From contig CM067530.1 in the NCBI GenBank assembly GCA_034509925.1, positions 9,625,001-9,689,000 on the forward strand: 64,000 bases of DNA, given 5' to 3'. The position numbers and the translations under genes are program-made. The DNA comes from Hirudinaria manillensis (lineage: Eukaryota > Annelida > Clitellata > Hirudinida > Hirudinidae). Shown here piece after piece: positions 14,243-26,490 of this stretch; position 1 is the stretch's first letter; every line of letters starts with the position of its first letter. The notes beneath the pieces are model-generated. The model was not told where the DNA came from. It did no database searches and was given only the letters and a program-made list of their open reading frames with translations.

Positions 14243-16754
14243 TGAGATGAATAATGGATAGTGATGACAACATTTGCCGAATAACAGCACGATAATCACA
14301 ATAAGCGTGAGTCTCAACATGGTAAAGACGGTCACAAAGTATGAGACGCTTAAAGATTTTAGCGAACAAAAAGAAAGTGTTAACGATGATTGCGATATTG
14401 GTAGCAGTAATAATGACGTTGGTGGTTAACAAAAAGACGATCAATTCGACGACTAAGACGATGGCCAAGGCTAAAATCGAGCATTGTTTGAAAGCAATTT
14501 CTCTTCAGTCTCTACAGGGGAGAATATCGAACGATATTTCCTGGAATCTCCATAGGAGGGGGGTCTTCCCAGGGCCGCTTTTAATCCCCTGTTAAATCCC
14601 GCTTCCCTGTACCAACTGTTGCAAACGTGGAGCTGAGATTGTGAGAGCGCGCTAATAATGGCCCTATTGTTTCTGGAAAAACTCAGTGACGTCTCGGATG
14701 ATTGCTTTCCACATTTAAAAAAAAAAATATTTCATTTTCTTTGAAGCTTGAGATTAATTGATGACCTTACATTTAAGTTTCCATTTAAACATCAACATTC
14801 TTCTAGTTTCAGGCAAATGAAAAGTAAACAATACAAAGATGTCGTAAGAGCGACGTGATCCCTGGCAAAACCATTTGTACATCGATTATCGACCGAGTCC
14901 CCTTTACAATGGAGAGCTTTAGAAAAACAGCAATCGATAACTTGGACTGGTCGAGATTCTTTATTGCAGTTGTGTATCATCAGGCAGCTTAATGGAAAGC
15001 AAAACATATGCCAAGACATAGACCTCAATCATCATGGATTCGGACTGAAATGCCAGTAGAAACAGGATAATGTTAAGTCTGTTTTAAATACGATGGTTGC
15101 CTTTCTGGGCCTGACCAGTTAGTCAAAAGGCCCAGTGTTCAAATCTCAGCCTTGGCCTTCTAAACTAAAATTTTAGTTTTTAAGCTTTGGTGAATAACAG
15201 CAAGATGACTTGCTTACCTTGAGTGCTTTTGTGGCGAGGTGTGTGTCGTACACAAGTTAAATAAGAGGAATAATATGTTAACCTAGCTGGAAAGTCATAT
15301 AGCAACAGGATAATATATTTCACTCACGATCAGATATTATTTCTAATATTAAATATATAATTAAAGTTATTTAAGCCAACATTTTAAATTTATTTTTTTT
15401 TTAAATTTTATTTCGCTCCAATTTTTAAGCCTACCATTCTTTTCATTAGCACCGAGGATGTCCCACTGACTTTTTAGCCATGATTTTAATTAATTTACGT
15501 TATTACGTTTGCATAAATTAATTGAATTATTAAATCACAAAAAGTTGGTTTGTGAAAGATTTTAAACATCTGAGTTTAAGTGAAGCCTGTTTAATTGACA
15601 GGGAAGCTTTCTCCGGAGAGATCCACGGAAAGAAATTAGTCTCAGTCAAAATGGGGTTGAATAAAATTCTTTCCTGACCTTAAAAACGAAACTAACCACA
15701 GCCTTAACTTCAACGCTTTATTGATTTATTAAATACTTTGCTTTCGTTGTCTCATTCTTTAGAATCGTTATTCCATCTTTCCATCCACGTTCACTCGTCC
15801 ATGTCTGCCTGCTTTGGCTTCTCAGCCCCCTAGCACCCATACTTTTGTTAATTTGATGCCACCTCACCTCGAAATGTCGTAAGACGTAGATTTTATTTTG
15901 AAATATAGAAAAAATACGAAAGATGTATTTATTCAAAAATATTTTTTAAAACTTTCATCGATTTTAAACAAAAGAGAGATTTTCTATATTTTATCAGCAA
16001 TTACGTAATTGCTCTCCAACAAATGTTTCTGCTTTGTTTTCCTTTTTTTCAAATAATGACTCTATTGTAATCTAAAATAATCTTCTAGAAATAATCTTTG
16101 AAATAGTAGGGAGTTTATTTTCACAGAAAATAAATTAATTCTCAGCCTAGCATGGAGACTCAGTCTAATGCCTGAAATAATAAAGTATTGCTTATCAAAC
16201 TTTTACCCGCCAAAAATATAATTTATTTTTAATTACTTTTAAATTACGTCTGCATCAAAACCTTTCTCATGAAGCAAACAAAAGACTTCGTTTTTCAAAG
16301 CCTCAGGGACATTTTGTCGCTCAACATAATAAAAAAATAATAATAATAAACTTATTATTATAATATCAATATTATTTTTATTATAACTACCATTATTTAC
16401 CAGCTATTTATAATATTCAGATGGTTTGACAGCTGTCCTTTCAAGACCTCCAAAGTATAAATCTATAAATAACTGCAGGACTGCACAGCACTTCATCAGA
16501 GCTTGGGACAAATTTTACCTGAACGATTCGAGTTTTTCGCACGCTTCTTGCGGAATATGAATTAATCTGGTCTTCATTTTTTTTTACATTTTGTTTTGTT
16601 TTTCTTTCATTTTTTTTTAATTTTAGGCGAATTAGTTTCGTAGAATGATATTTCCGTCTTTTTTTGTTTCCTTAAGTTTATTTATTCTATTAGTTGTTGA
16701 TTTGCGAGCAGTTCGGTTATCGACGCTGCTTCGGGCAGAACCATAGGAGTTTCA

Positions 16755-16830
16755 GTTGCCTAGCAACCGTATTGATGTTGTTTGGATGTGTTGAGAAGCA
16801 AACAAATGACGTCAGAGGAATGTGCACGTG
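16755..16830. promoter_or_regulatory. Cluster: X-box, CRE and E-box within 76 bp
   Basis: GTTGCCTAGCAAC (16755-16767) is a near-perfect inverted X-box with a 1-bp spacer. A perfect CRE TGACGTCA follows at 16807-16814 and a CACGTG E-box at 16825-16830. Three palindromic transcription-factor sites so close together suggest an enhancer or promoter. No downstream exon could be identified on either strand. Confidence 0.35.
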
Positions 16831-19800
16831 GGCAGTGATGACGACGAAGAAGATGCTGATGATGATGGTGGAGACGATGATGATCAGCGTCATCATGTCC
16901 TCAAAATGTGACACATGATCTACCTTGAACAGAATGCAAACAAAACAAAACAATAACAACAACAACAACAACGTGGGAAACAATTAAACGTTATCCTTTG
17001 TTTTTTTTTTGTACATACAAAAAAAAAATGATGTCAACGACTGATACAAATACAATCACTCATTCTTATTGAGAAGATCGATTGAAAGTGCACGGACGAA
17101 TGCTCCTTTGATTTTCTTGATAAATGACTGGCCACTTTCTCCAGGCCCAATGCGACTTGTCATTGCCATTGTTGCTCGTCGTTGTTCGCTGTTGTGCTCT
17201 GTTGTGTGTTGTTGTCTCGAGACAATGGCTATACGAATAGCACATAAAACGACGAGGTATGGCAGCTTGTTCGAAGCAATAACGATGGTACAGGTAAGCT
17301 CTACCTGGTAGGCCAGGTGAGGCGACACTAGATGATCTCTTTTGCCTCCTCCATCCCGGATTACCTGAGTTTTAAGAAGATTGAAAGTAGTCGTGCGAAG
17401 GCAGGGCACGAGATTTGAAAAAAAGGAATTAAATTTTTAAATTTATATTTTTAATGAAAGCATGATTTGCCAAGCGTATAACAAGCTCCAAAAAAGAAAT
17501 TCTACGAGTCACATTATTTCAAAAATTGTGTGCTCACCTCCCTTTAAATATAGGATCCCTGAAAATATAGAAAACAAAATTTATAATTTAAATAATAAAA
17601 ATGTTATGAATGAAATATTTTAATTTATTAAATCAAATAATATATGAAATTTAAATTTTATTACATTCGAATCATTTTGTTATATTAAATTTATTTGCAT
17701 TACATGACAATAATGAATGAATGAACATTAGAGGAAGCTCTTGCTTTAAAAAAGGTTTCCATCTGGCGACCAAATTATTACTATTATTACAATTTTTTTA
17801 AATTTTAAACTCTGATTATGAGTCTTATTTTTTAAAATGAAATGATATATGATCAAATTTACACTTTTAAATTAATTTATTTTTATTGAAACAACGCTGG
17901 AATAAAAACTTAAATTTTCTTTCCATTTGACAACTGTTTCAAAAACATACAATGGAAAAACATTTTTTTTTTAAATGTAATCCTTACTGTTTTTAAATAT
18001 TACTTGAACAAAAAGGCAGTGATTAATGTTCCCACAATAAAAAAAAACTTCAAACACGGAATTGCTGTTGTCATTGGATACGCGTTTTGTTTTTTTTTCC
18101 TGAGTTGAATCGATATGCGTTAAAAGTCCACGTAATTCTGGAAGAAGTCTTTTGAGAAACAATGTTGTCTTAAGGAATTTTATTTTTAGTTGTTGGATTT
18201 TGTTATCGTCAGATTCAAATTTCCGGCTAGAAGTAAGGTTGTGCAAGGGATGAGTGTGACTAATTACACAGTTGCACAATTACACTACTTAACGTTATAA
18301 ACAAATGGCTTGTATACTTGTGATAATATGTTACTGAATGTCCGCAAGAACTTTCTAAAATTTAATCGTCGTAAACTGTTAAAATGTTTCTTCGACGTTA
18401 ATAAAAAGAAAGAATGGAGACATTTGTTAAAATCTAAGATTAATTTTTATATGTTATTATTATTATTAAGTTTTTGGAATAAGTATTTGGAATACGGAAT
18501 GAATGGAAGGAAAGAAAGAAAAAAATCATTAACAACGTTTGACCAATTATTTGTGATAATATCACGGAAAATTTATGAAATATGCAGGGGATAAAATATA
18601 AAATACGGATAAGGAAAGCATGAAATAGCATTAATGCAAATATATGGGACCTGCCTAATTAAGTAAATTTAATTATAATTTAGTAATCTACCTGTACATT
18701 TAAACCATCCCAAGGAATTCTAAATTGTCAGAACAAACAATTGAAGACTCATCATTTTAAGTCAACCTTGATCAAATGGACTTTGCGCTTAAAGCGCAAA
18801 TGTGAAAAGAATGGGAAGAGATTACCTAAAAGCAAGAGATTATTGGACCACTTAAATGGAAATTTTTTTAGCCCATCGCCGTTTTCAAATTGTCTCAGAC
18901 TTCTTTCACGTCTCAAGTTTAAAGTTGAAAATGATAACTGTTAGATAACTATTACATAACAATTATTCAGCAATTCTTTCAGATATTGCTACGCGGCTTT
19001 GTACCCTTCCCTCAACATGTAGAGCACAAATCAACAAATCGTGGGCAAATTTGTGGTGCACATCATCGAGATCAAATAGTATTAACGATAATTATCTTAA
19101 AGTTAATGAAGCTAATCACCGGAATTTTTTAAAGGCAATTGTTTCTGAAATGGTTCGTCATTACTCTATGTGAATTCTTTTTAAGCAACAAAGGTGAAAA
19201 GAAATTGAATTAAATTTTGACAGAGTCAAAGTCGTTATTTTAAAATATCCAGAATCACTGGAATTATAATCTGAAATCTTGTATCCTGACGAATGTCGAA
19301 TACCAAATTAATTTTTACCAAATTAGATATTAGAGATTTTATTCCCTAATGCCTGTTTATTTATACCTATATTTCAAACAAAACCTTGAAATAAAATGCC
19401 CGACATATTCGAAACACAATCTTTTACACTCACGAAGAAATCTACGGATCGAAACTTAGCAACTCTCCCCAAGAAAACAACTTTGAACAAACTCCAGACA
19501 CGGTTCTTCTCAGCAGACGACATCAGCACTCGTTCAAAGTCCGCGGGAACCGAGCTCTTCGCTCCCAGAACAAACTGCGCAGTTTTATCTTTCGTATTGA
19601 ATTGGTATTATTACTACTATTATCATTGTTATTATTATTATTATTATACCACCCATTATTTCTTAATCTCACGTCATCAGGCGACTGACAAAAAATTTCC
19701 TATCTCAAGAGCTGCCGTCAAAAGGTACCTCCAAGCCACAACCCACTCACAAAAAAAAAAACAAAACTCGAAACAACAACAACAACAACGATAAGTCACG

Positions 19801-20732
19801 TCTAACGCTTCAGTCTGCATGTCTCGCTACGTAAGGAGACGCCAAGAGAGAGAGAGATAAAAGTGAGGGTTAATAAATTATAATAAATTATCGTTAACGT
19901 CATCAACAAGCCGAAGAACGGACGCAGGGAGGCGTTTCTAAAATTTATTTTCCCAAGGATAATTGACTGATTCCAATCAGTTAAACAGGCTCATCACTGG
20001 GACACCAGGCCATGGTACGTAAGAAGCGAGGAATACTGTACCGTAAGGAAGGAGAAGTGAATGAGCAAATGAATCGAACGTAGTACTGTAGTACGTCGTA
20101 CAACAATCATCGTACAAGCATCGGATATGATGACCGAATGGCTGGCTGCTGATGATGATGATGATGGCTTAAGCAACACAAAAGTGCAATTTTTAAGTTA
20201 CAAAGGTGAATAAATAATAAGGTTTTTTTTATTATTGCAATAATCAGAAGAATTTGAAATCATAAATAGAGACAATGAATCAGAAAGGTTCCCACTTCTG
20301 GGAAATCAATTTAAAAACTCAGAAGTACTTGCAAGCCACGAGGATGACGTATGGCCGAACGATTATTACATACTAAGACGAATTAAGAACGCACGCGGAC
20401 GCGTCGGCACACGAGCACGACTCCGAGCCTTTCCACGGACGAGGAAGATGATGACGGACTAAACGACAATTCGTTTTTCAGGAATCATGGATCATTTAAG
20501 GACAAAAAAAAACATTTAAAAAAGAAAAAAATCTTCGTGAAATGCTCGTCTCGGAAGTTTACGAAGCAAAAGACGATCGACACGTCTTCACCATCAGAAT
20601 CGAACCAATTTCCTAATTCGTGCTTAACAATCGATCTTCTGAATTACTGGCTCCGCCCAATAAACTATATCGTGGCAGAAGAAGATAAACACAATGGTGA
20701 CGATACCGAGCTCATAGTCTATGGCGTTTAGT

Positions 20733-20816
20733 GAATAGCATACGTGTATATAAGTATATATATATATTTATATATGCGTGTGTGTATATATATATATATA
20801 TTGATATAAATATAAA
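20733..20816. repeat. (TA)n/(TG)n compound microsatellite
   Basis: Alternating TATATA runs with a short GTGTGTG core, just downstream (on the minus strand) of the ODC gene. Confidence 0.8.
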
Positions 20817-21099
20817 ACCCTGTGGATATTTTTCACAGTTGATTAAAAACACGAATGCGCAGCAGAAATTCCAATCGGAAGGCTAAATTCTATTTTTAGG
20901 ACTAAAAATTTGACCACGAATGAATGACCTGATCGTGATGACGTTCAAAAGTAGACTGGAGAAGAAAAGAAAGTAAAGAAAAGAAATGGACGACGGTGTC
21001 GGCAGACGCTTTTCGCATCCTCGCACTTCCGCCGTCGAGAAAATCGAATGCAAAAAAAACTCCGTCGTCTTCCTCGAGCTCCGTGTCCCTCTCCCCTTT

Positions 21100-21829
21100 T
21101 TAGGCCTCCAGCACGGGCAACAGACTCGCCTTGATCTCCGGCATGTTTAGGGCATGCCCGGTCCTCATGACCGTCGGGCAGTTGGTTGCGACCTCGGTCA
21201 CCATGTTGGAGGTGAGGTCATCCAGTGCTTCGTTGTCAGAGGCATTCAAAGCCTCCCTGTTGAAACCATCGGTTCCAATTAATCACCAATCGGCAAATTT
21301 AAAATAACACGACAAGAAAAACTGCAGACTATCCACTCGAAAGACTATCCCGGCACATAATTGAACACAATCGATGAATTGCACCGATTGACCTAGTAAA
21401 CCCACAGAATTACTCGATGACACTTCAACAACCCTTACCTAAGGGGCTCCTTCATGACGTAGAAGCACCTGGGCTTTGGCATGCCGTTGAAGCACGAGGC
21501 TGCGCTCATGGTGTAGGCCCCCATGTCCTTGAAGACCAGCCAGTCCCCGGTCTCCAATCTCGGCAGGAAGCACTCCTTGATGATGCAATCCAGGCCGTCG
21601 CAAGTCGGACCCCACAGGCTGCACTTGTACAACGGTTGATCCAAGTACTTCTCTGGCTGTTGGGATTGATATCCGAGATAAATAATAATTGCTAATGATT
21701 TCAATCGTCTGTGCAGTCTGATTGCAATTCATGTCAATGACTCCATATTGTCGATAAATATGAGTACAATCAGCGCTCCTTCTAAATCTTTGTAATATTG
21801 TTAATCTCTAAATGTCTGGGCATCACCAT

Positions 21830-21861
<32 letters not shown>

Positions 21862-21985
21862 TCATCATCACCACAACTCACCTCAGGAACTGAAGCCTCG
21901 ACGTGAGCATGATCAAAGAGGATGCAGTTGAATGAGCCATACACTCCATCGTTGACATAGTGCATGAACATAGTCTCGTCGTCTG

Positions 21986-22033
<48 letters not shown>

Positions 22034-24932
22034 CCAACCAATCAATCAATCATAAAATTACAATGGAATTCTCAAATCATGCATATTTATTAGTTATTAG
22101 TTATCCATCAAGTCCTCCATGTGCATCCATGCCAGCCCCATTCACATCCAAGCGCACAACCATCATGGACACCATTCATGACAACCATTCATTCATTCAG
22201 GCAGGATTCCATCACAGCACACTTTAACAAGCACGCATAGCGGAGTCCAAAAGTTACACATTCAGATGAAGGGTCTAAAGTTCTACGTCCAAAAGTCCAA
22301 TCCTTACCCGATCTTTCTGAAGCCACTTGTCTGCTTGCGATGACGCTGACTGCCAGAGTGAAGGCAGAGGCAGCGTAGAACCTTCCCGGCTCGGCGATGA
22401 TCCTCACGCCAGACTCCTCCGGGAAAAACTGATCCAGAGCCGGTTTCAGGACGTCTGTGATCTGTTAAGAAACAACAAAAAGTCTTTTGTAAGAATGTAT
22501 TTTGCATTGGAGGGAGGAGGAAGGGAAGGAGATATCTAGCAGTAAAACCAAAGCAATGAAAACAAATATAAGCTTCTTTTCCATGTCTTTTTTTTTTATT
22601 TTTAAGTCCATTATTAAATGAGTTTTCCAAAATTAATATAACTGGAACAACTACATTTCTAGTCTTCAGAAGCCCGACAAACATCTCAATCAAACAGTTT
22701 CGAGTGCAAAGCTATGAGTCTAAAAACACCCAAGGTCACTCTAAACTTGAGGTCAACAAGCCATTCAGAACGAGATCAAAAATTGTTACTTATAGATAAG
22801 CTGTGGCGGCTCAAATGTCACTTCACTATAGGCCAAACTATGGACAATTGCAAAGCCAATAACCCATTAAAAATAATAATAATAATAATAATAAAGTGAC
22901 TCCCAGATCAATTCATAAGAAGAAACAAAAAAAGAAAAATGGGTTCTGACTTCTCTGAAGGTCAACTTGGCAGAGTCCTGACCCGGGAATCCTCCTCCGA
23001 TGTCCAGCAGGTTGAAGTCGAATCCGGCTCGTTCGGCGATGTCAAAGACGTTGCGTGCTGACTCGACGGCCGCGTGGTAAGCGTTCGGATCGTAACAACC
23101 GCTTCCGACGTGGAAACTGAAGAAAAAAAATGGGAACCGAAGTGAAGAATAGGACAACACGAGCATTGAAAGTTAAAACTTTGATTTAAAAAAAAAGAAT
23201 GTCAGAAAGCAAAATTGGAAGACGGTGGTAGCTTCCCCAAAATCCATAGCAACGTCTTCAGTAGCAGCGCCCCAGCAGGTTGAATGCCAACCAGTGAAGC
23301 TTGTGATTGCAATCGATAACAAAGGGCATTGACCTAGAATTTACACCCGATGACTCACCTCACTCCGACTACGTCGACTCCCAACTTCTTGGCCACCTGG
23401 AGCAGACGATCCACGTGCTTTGGCTGGCAACCGAACTTCATACCGAGCTCGCACTGACACTTGTTGTTGGCCGGCGGCAGGATTCGAACCACCATCCTAC
23501 AGAGGGAGAAGAGTTGGAAAACCATCTTGTAAGTCTGATTTTCACGGGAATTTGTTTTTCATAACCACGTGCCGACAAACATCGGCGATGACTCGTGTTA
23601 GCACAAATTATTTATTTTTATTAACTTATTTATTTACAAAGTGATCAAAGGGCTGAAGCAGCTTACGCAATCTACAAAAAAGTAAAATCGAATCCTCTGA
23701 TCCGACTCAATTGCTCAAAAGGAAAATTTAGCTCGGGATTGTAGCACGAACGGCGAGAACGGTTAGAAAGACGTCACGGGGCTTTTTAAAGTTCAACTCA
23801 CTTTGCATTGGGATGGTGCTCCTTGACCTTGTGCAGCTCGGTCTCATTGTCGAAGGTCATGAGCTTGACTTGGTGGCGAGCAGCGTACTTGATGTGGGAG
23901 GACTGCTTGCACGGATTGGCGTAGATGATGCGATCCGAGGCCACTCCTAGTTCCATCACCTTCTGGATCTCGCCCTGGACAGAGATTACCGATTACTCCA
24001 TAATCACTAATTACTAATTACTAGTGCTACTACTACTACTACTACTACAGAGTACGACTCTGACTAATTACTTTATTAATTATGAGAATTTATTCTGCCA
24101 CAACACTGTTACTTATTTGTCGGGATTTAGCCCCTTTAAGTTGTTACGTTTGATGGTCGTTACCTTGCTGGCGCAGTCGAATCCAGTTCCAAGACGTGCG
24201 AGGACTCTCAGGATCTCTGTATCATCGTTGCATTTGACAGCTGTAAACAAACGACTTCTCTTTTTTAGAGGGTGCATCCGATCGATTTGATTACAAAAAT
24301 TAACGAATTAATCAACATTAATTTAAATCATTTCATGAGCTCGATTCCACATTAACGACGCCATGATGACTCATCGACTGACCATAAAATGGCTCCACCC
24401 TTGGAAGAAATGTTTTCCAGATCTTGTGCTTCTTCACTATATCCCCCATGTCTCCGACGTAGAAGGCATCATAATTGTCCTTCACAAATAATAAAAATTA
24501 TTATTGTTATTATTATTATTATTTATTATTATTAAACTTGACAATACGACGGAGTTCACAAAAATGAAAGAGAAACATTCGATGCTAATTTAAATCTTTT
24601 TATCAGTCATTCAAAAGTAAGAAACAAGTCGATTGATGTTAAAAAAAAAATTCAGGTACTCGTGACAGATGCAGACGTCCCGTGCTTGAAAGCTTAAAAG
24701 TGATCTAAAAACCACGTTGCATAATAATGCAACACCTTTATAATCATCATCATGACCACCTCCATCACCATCCTCGTCACCATCATCATCATCCGCGTAG
24801 TCACGTCGTACACGTCAGTTTCAAGGCCGAACTCACTTCCATCTCCTTGATTTGGATCTTCTCGCAGACGACCTTTGAAAGGTCACTTCCGCAGGCTTCG
24901 TATTGCACGTTGCAGGGCGTAAAGTTCTTCAT
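21100..24932 (-). CDS. ODC1: Ornithine decarboxylase, 10 exons, 456 aa
   Basis: PLP enzyme converting ornithine to putrescine, the first step of polyamine synthesis; a cytosolic homodimer with active sites shared across the interface (family knowledge). Exons (high to low): 24932-24837, 24479-24383, 24240-24164, 23974-23802, 23496-23359, 23116-22951, 22461-22308, 21982-21882, 21650-21439, 21256-21100. Phases chain to 457 codons including TAA. Visible residues: PLP lysine in FYAVKCN (Lys67), [19 protein letters not shown], the LDIGGGFPG loop, [15 protein letters not shown] (phosphate binding), Asp324 in ILFDHAHV, and Cys351-Asp352 in WGPTCDG. Because the lysine, Asp324 and Cys351 are all kept, it reads as a true decarboxylase and not an antizyme inhibitor. 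Length is close to human ODC (461 aa). The C-terminal tail (last ~50 aa) is acidic to hydrophobic and unlike the vertebrate degron, so proteasomal control cannot be judged. The first ATG gives [13 protein letters not shown]. Confidence 0.96.
21820..21874. repeat. (CAC/CAT)n microsatellite in ODC intron 8
   Basis: CAC and CAT trinucleotide array just downstream (minus strand) of the ODC exon 8 donor site. Confidence 0.85.
21985..22052. repeat. (CAAT)n tetranucleotide array abutting an ODC splice acceptor
   Basis: About 16 units of a CAAT/ATTG tetranucleotide. On the minus strand the array runs straight into the CAG acceptor of ODC exon 8 (first exon base 21982), so it occupies the place of the usual polypyrimidine tract and branch region. 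Confidence 0.9.
24025..24048. repeat. (ACT)n microsatellite in an ODC intron
   Basis: Eight CTA/ACT units between ODC exons 3 and 4. Confidence 0.8.
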
Positions 24933-26482
24933 TGTTCCCTTTTTTGTCAGTTCTAGAATTCCAAGTTCAGAAGTGAGAGCAGTTTCTTATGACCAGCTGT
25001 CAAGGAAATAAAATAAAAAAAACGTTTTAAAAAACGAACAATTGCAGCCTATTGGCAGTCATTGTTGCAAACAAATTGATGCATGAAATTACATAAAAGA
25101 CCTTTACTTATTTCATCCATGTGAACCCATATCATCTAATCCTTGACATCATTGACATTATCTCCCTAAGTTTAAGCTGATCACCATATCAGGTATAAAG
25201 ACGTGCATCTCACATGATACAGTACATCTCTTGTCTACCACAAGAGACAACACTTAATGAATAAATTATCATAAAAACTTAAATTAAGTTCTCTGAGTGA
25301 TAATTAATCATCTCAATGTAAAACACAATGAAAAGCATTTGTCGCTAATAAAACTTGAGCAAATGTTTTTAAGCCGTAGATAACATTTTGGCTGACAAAC
25401 CAATCAAATAAATCCATGATCACGCCACGAGACAACACTCAATAATGATAATGCAAGTTAAGTTTCGTTATCATTCCAATCTAACACTTGAACCATGTGA
25501 CCATGTAGAACCTTGAACTTTGAAATTAAAACATTTGCTCATTAAAAAAAAGGTGCAGTGCAACTAAAATCTAGAATAAGAAATGGCAGTGGCAAGGAAG
25601 TAAACAGCACTCTTAATTATATAATTAACATTATCAAGTATGGAAATAAATAAATAAAGTACTAACGTGTCTAAATGAAAGGCCTGTTTACTGAATCAGT
25701 TTCAGTTGGGTTCCCAAGGGGGTTCAGGCTGGTAATCTAGTAAATATCTGTAGAGGCAGGAGCCCTCCGGGCTTGTGAACACACACCAAGCAAATATGCC
25801 CTACGACAAAAAATCAGAAACGCACATTTCAAATGTGTCTTGGAAACATTGTTCATTTCAATGAATATAATTCTATAACTTAAGATTATTTTCAGAAAAT
25901 ACTTATTATTATATACATCCCTCAACATTAAGAGTATCACATCTCTGTCCATTTCAGTCGAGGCTTGCAACAATCCATTTAGTGGAATTTTACCGCCCCG
26001 CTAGAGCACGCAATCAAAGCACGCGTGTGCCGCAACAAACCAAACACAGCGCTCTGGCCAGTTAGTTCTCTAGCCATGCGCATGAATCACGCGTTCAAAA
26101 CTCTCAACATCCGCCTCGTGTCTTAAATCATTGAAAAATTTTCGGCTCATAGCAACGAGACTTTCGTTCTACATCAGAAAATGAAGCATAGATTCACCAG
26201 ACGACCAAAACACAGCTATTTCGGAATCCTATTTCATGACATCATGGCCGGCACACACGACGCGTAGACCAACACGCATCGACAGTTTTGTTTAAAAGCA
26301 ACGAGATAAAAACCTGGACTGAAGCTTCCTCCTCTTTTTTCCCGGCTTCGAGCTTAATTTTCCAAAGCTAATTTAGAACAAAGACGAAAAAATTTTAGAC
26401 GAATACGACGACGAACTGCTGTTTGCCACACAGAAACACCATGCAGTAGTGAAAAACACGGAGTGGCGAACGCAGCATGCTC

Positions 26483-26490
26483 TATTTATA
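26483..26490 (-). promoter_or_regulatory. Candidate TATA box (TATAAATA) for ODC
   Basis: On the minus strand this reads TATAAATA followed by a GC-containing stretch. It points toward ODC, whose first coding exon starts 1.55 kb away. A non-coding first exon near 26.45 kb spliced to the coding exon would explain the distance. This is inference; ODC promoters with TATA boxes are known in other animals. Confidence 0.4.

Larger units (their letters stand above)
7170..21099. other. Long intergenic region (~13.9 kb) between USP5 and ODC
   Basis: I found no protein-coding exon here that I can defend. Open frames are short (longest 132 codons, 9454-9852 minus), low in complexity or unlike any family I know. 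The sequence alternates AT-rich stretches (7200-8100, 15300-16700, 17400-19400) with less AT-rich islands (about 8280-8530, 9450-9720, 11380-11850, 13150-13320, 14030-14700, 17050-17410, 20340-20480) that contain CpG and palindromic motifs. The islands may be regulatory, or exons of a gene too diverged to recognise by eye. Simple AAT/ATT repeats occur at about 9370-9440, 11977-12012, 16328-16380 and 19620-19650. Confidence 0.5.

Noticed and set aside
15090..15165. Possible tRNA-derived element with GTGTTCAAATCTC
   Set aside because: Only a weak B-box-like word is present and no A box at the right distance pairs with it.
19396..19794. 132-codon plus-strand frame with Tyr and Gln runs
   Set aside because: The runs come from ATT and CAA microsatellites; the rest matches nothing I know.
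21417..21732. Overlapping plus- and minus-frame ORFs around ODC exon 9
   Set aside because: Shadow frames of the GC-richer ODC exon; only one frame matches ODC.
23440..23500. tRNA-like GGTTCGAATCC on the minus strand
   Set aside because: It falls inside ODC exon 5 and encodes MVVRIL in frame; no cloverleaf surrounds it.
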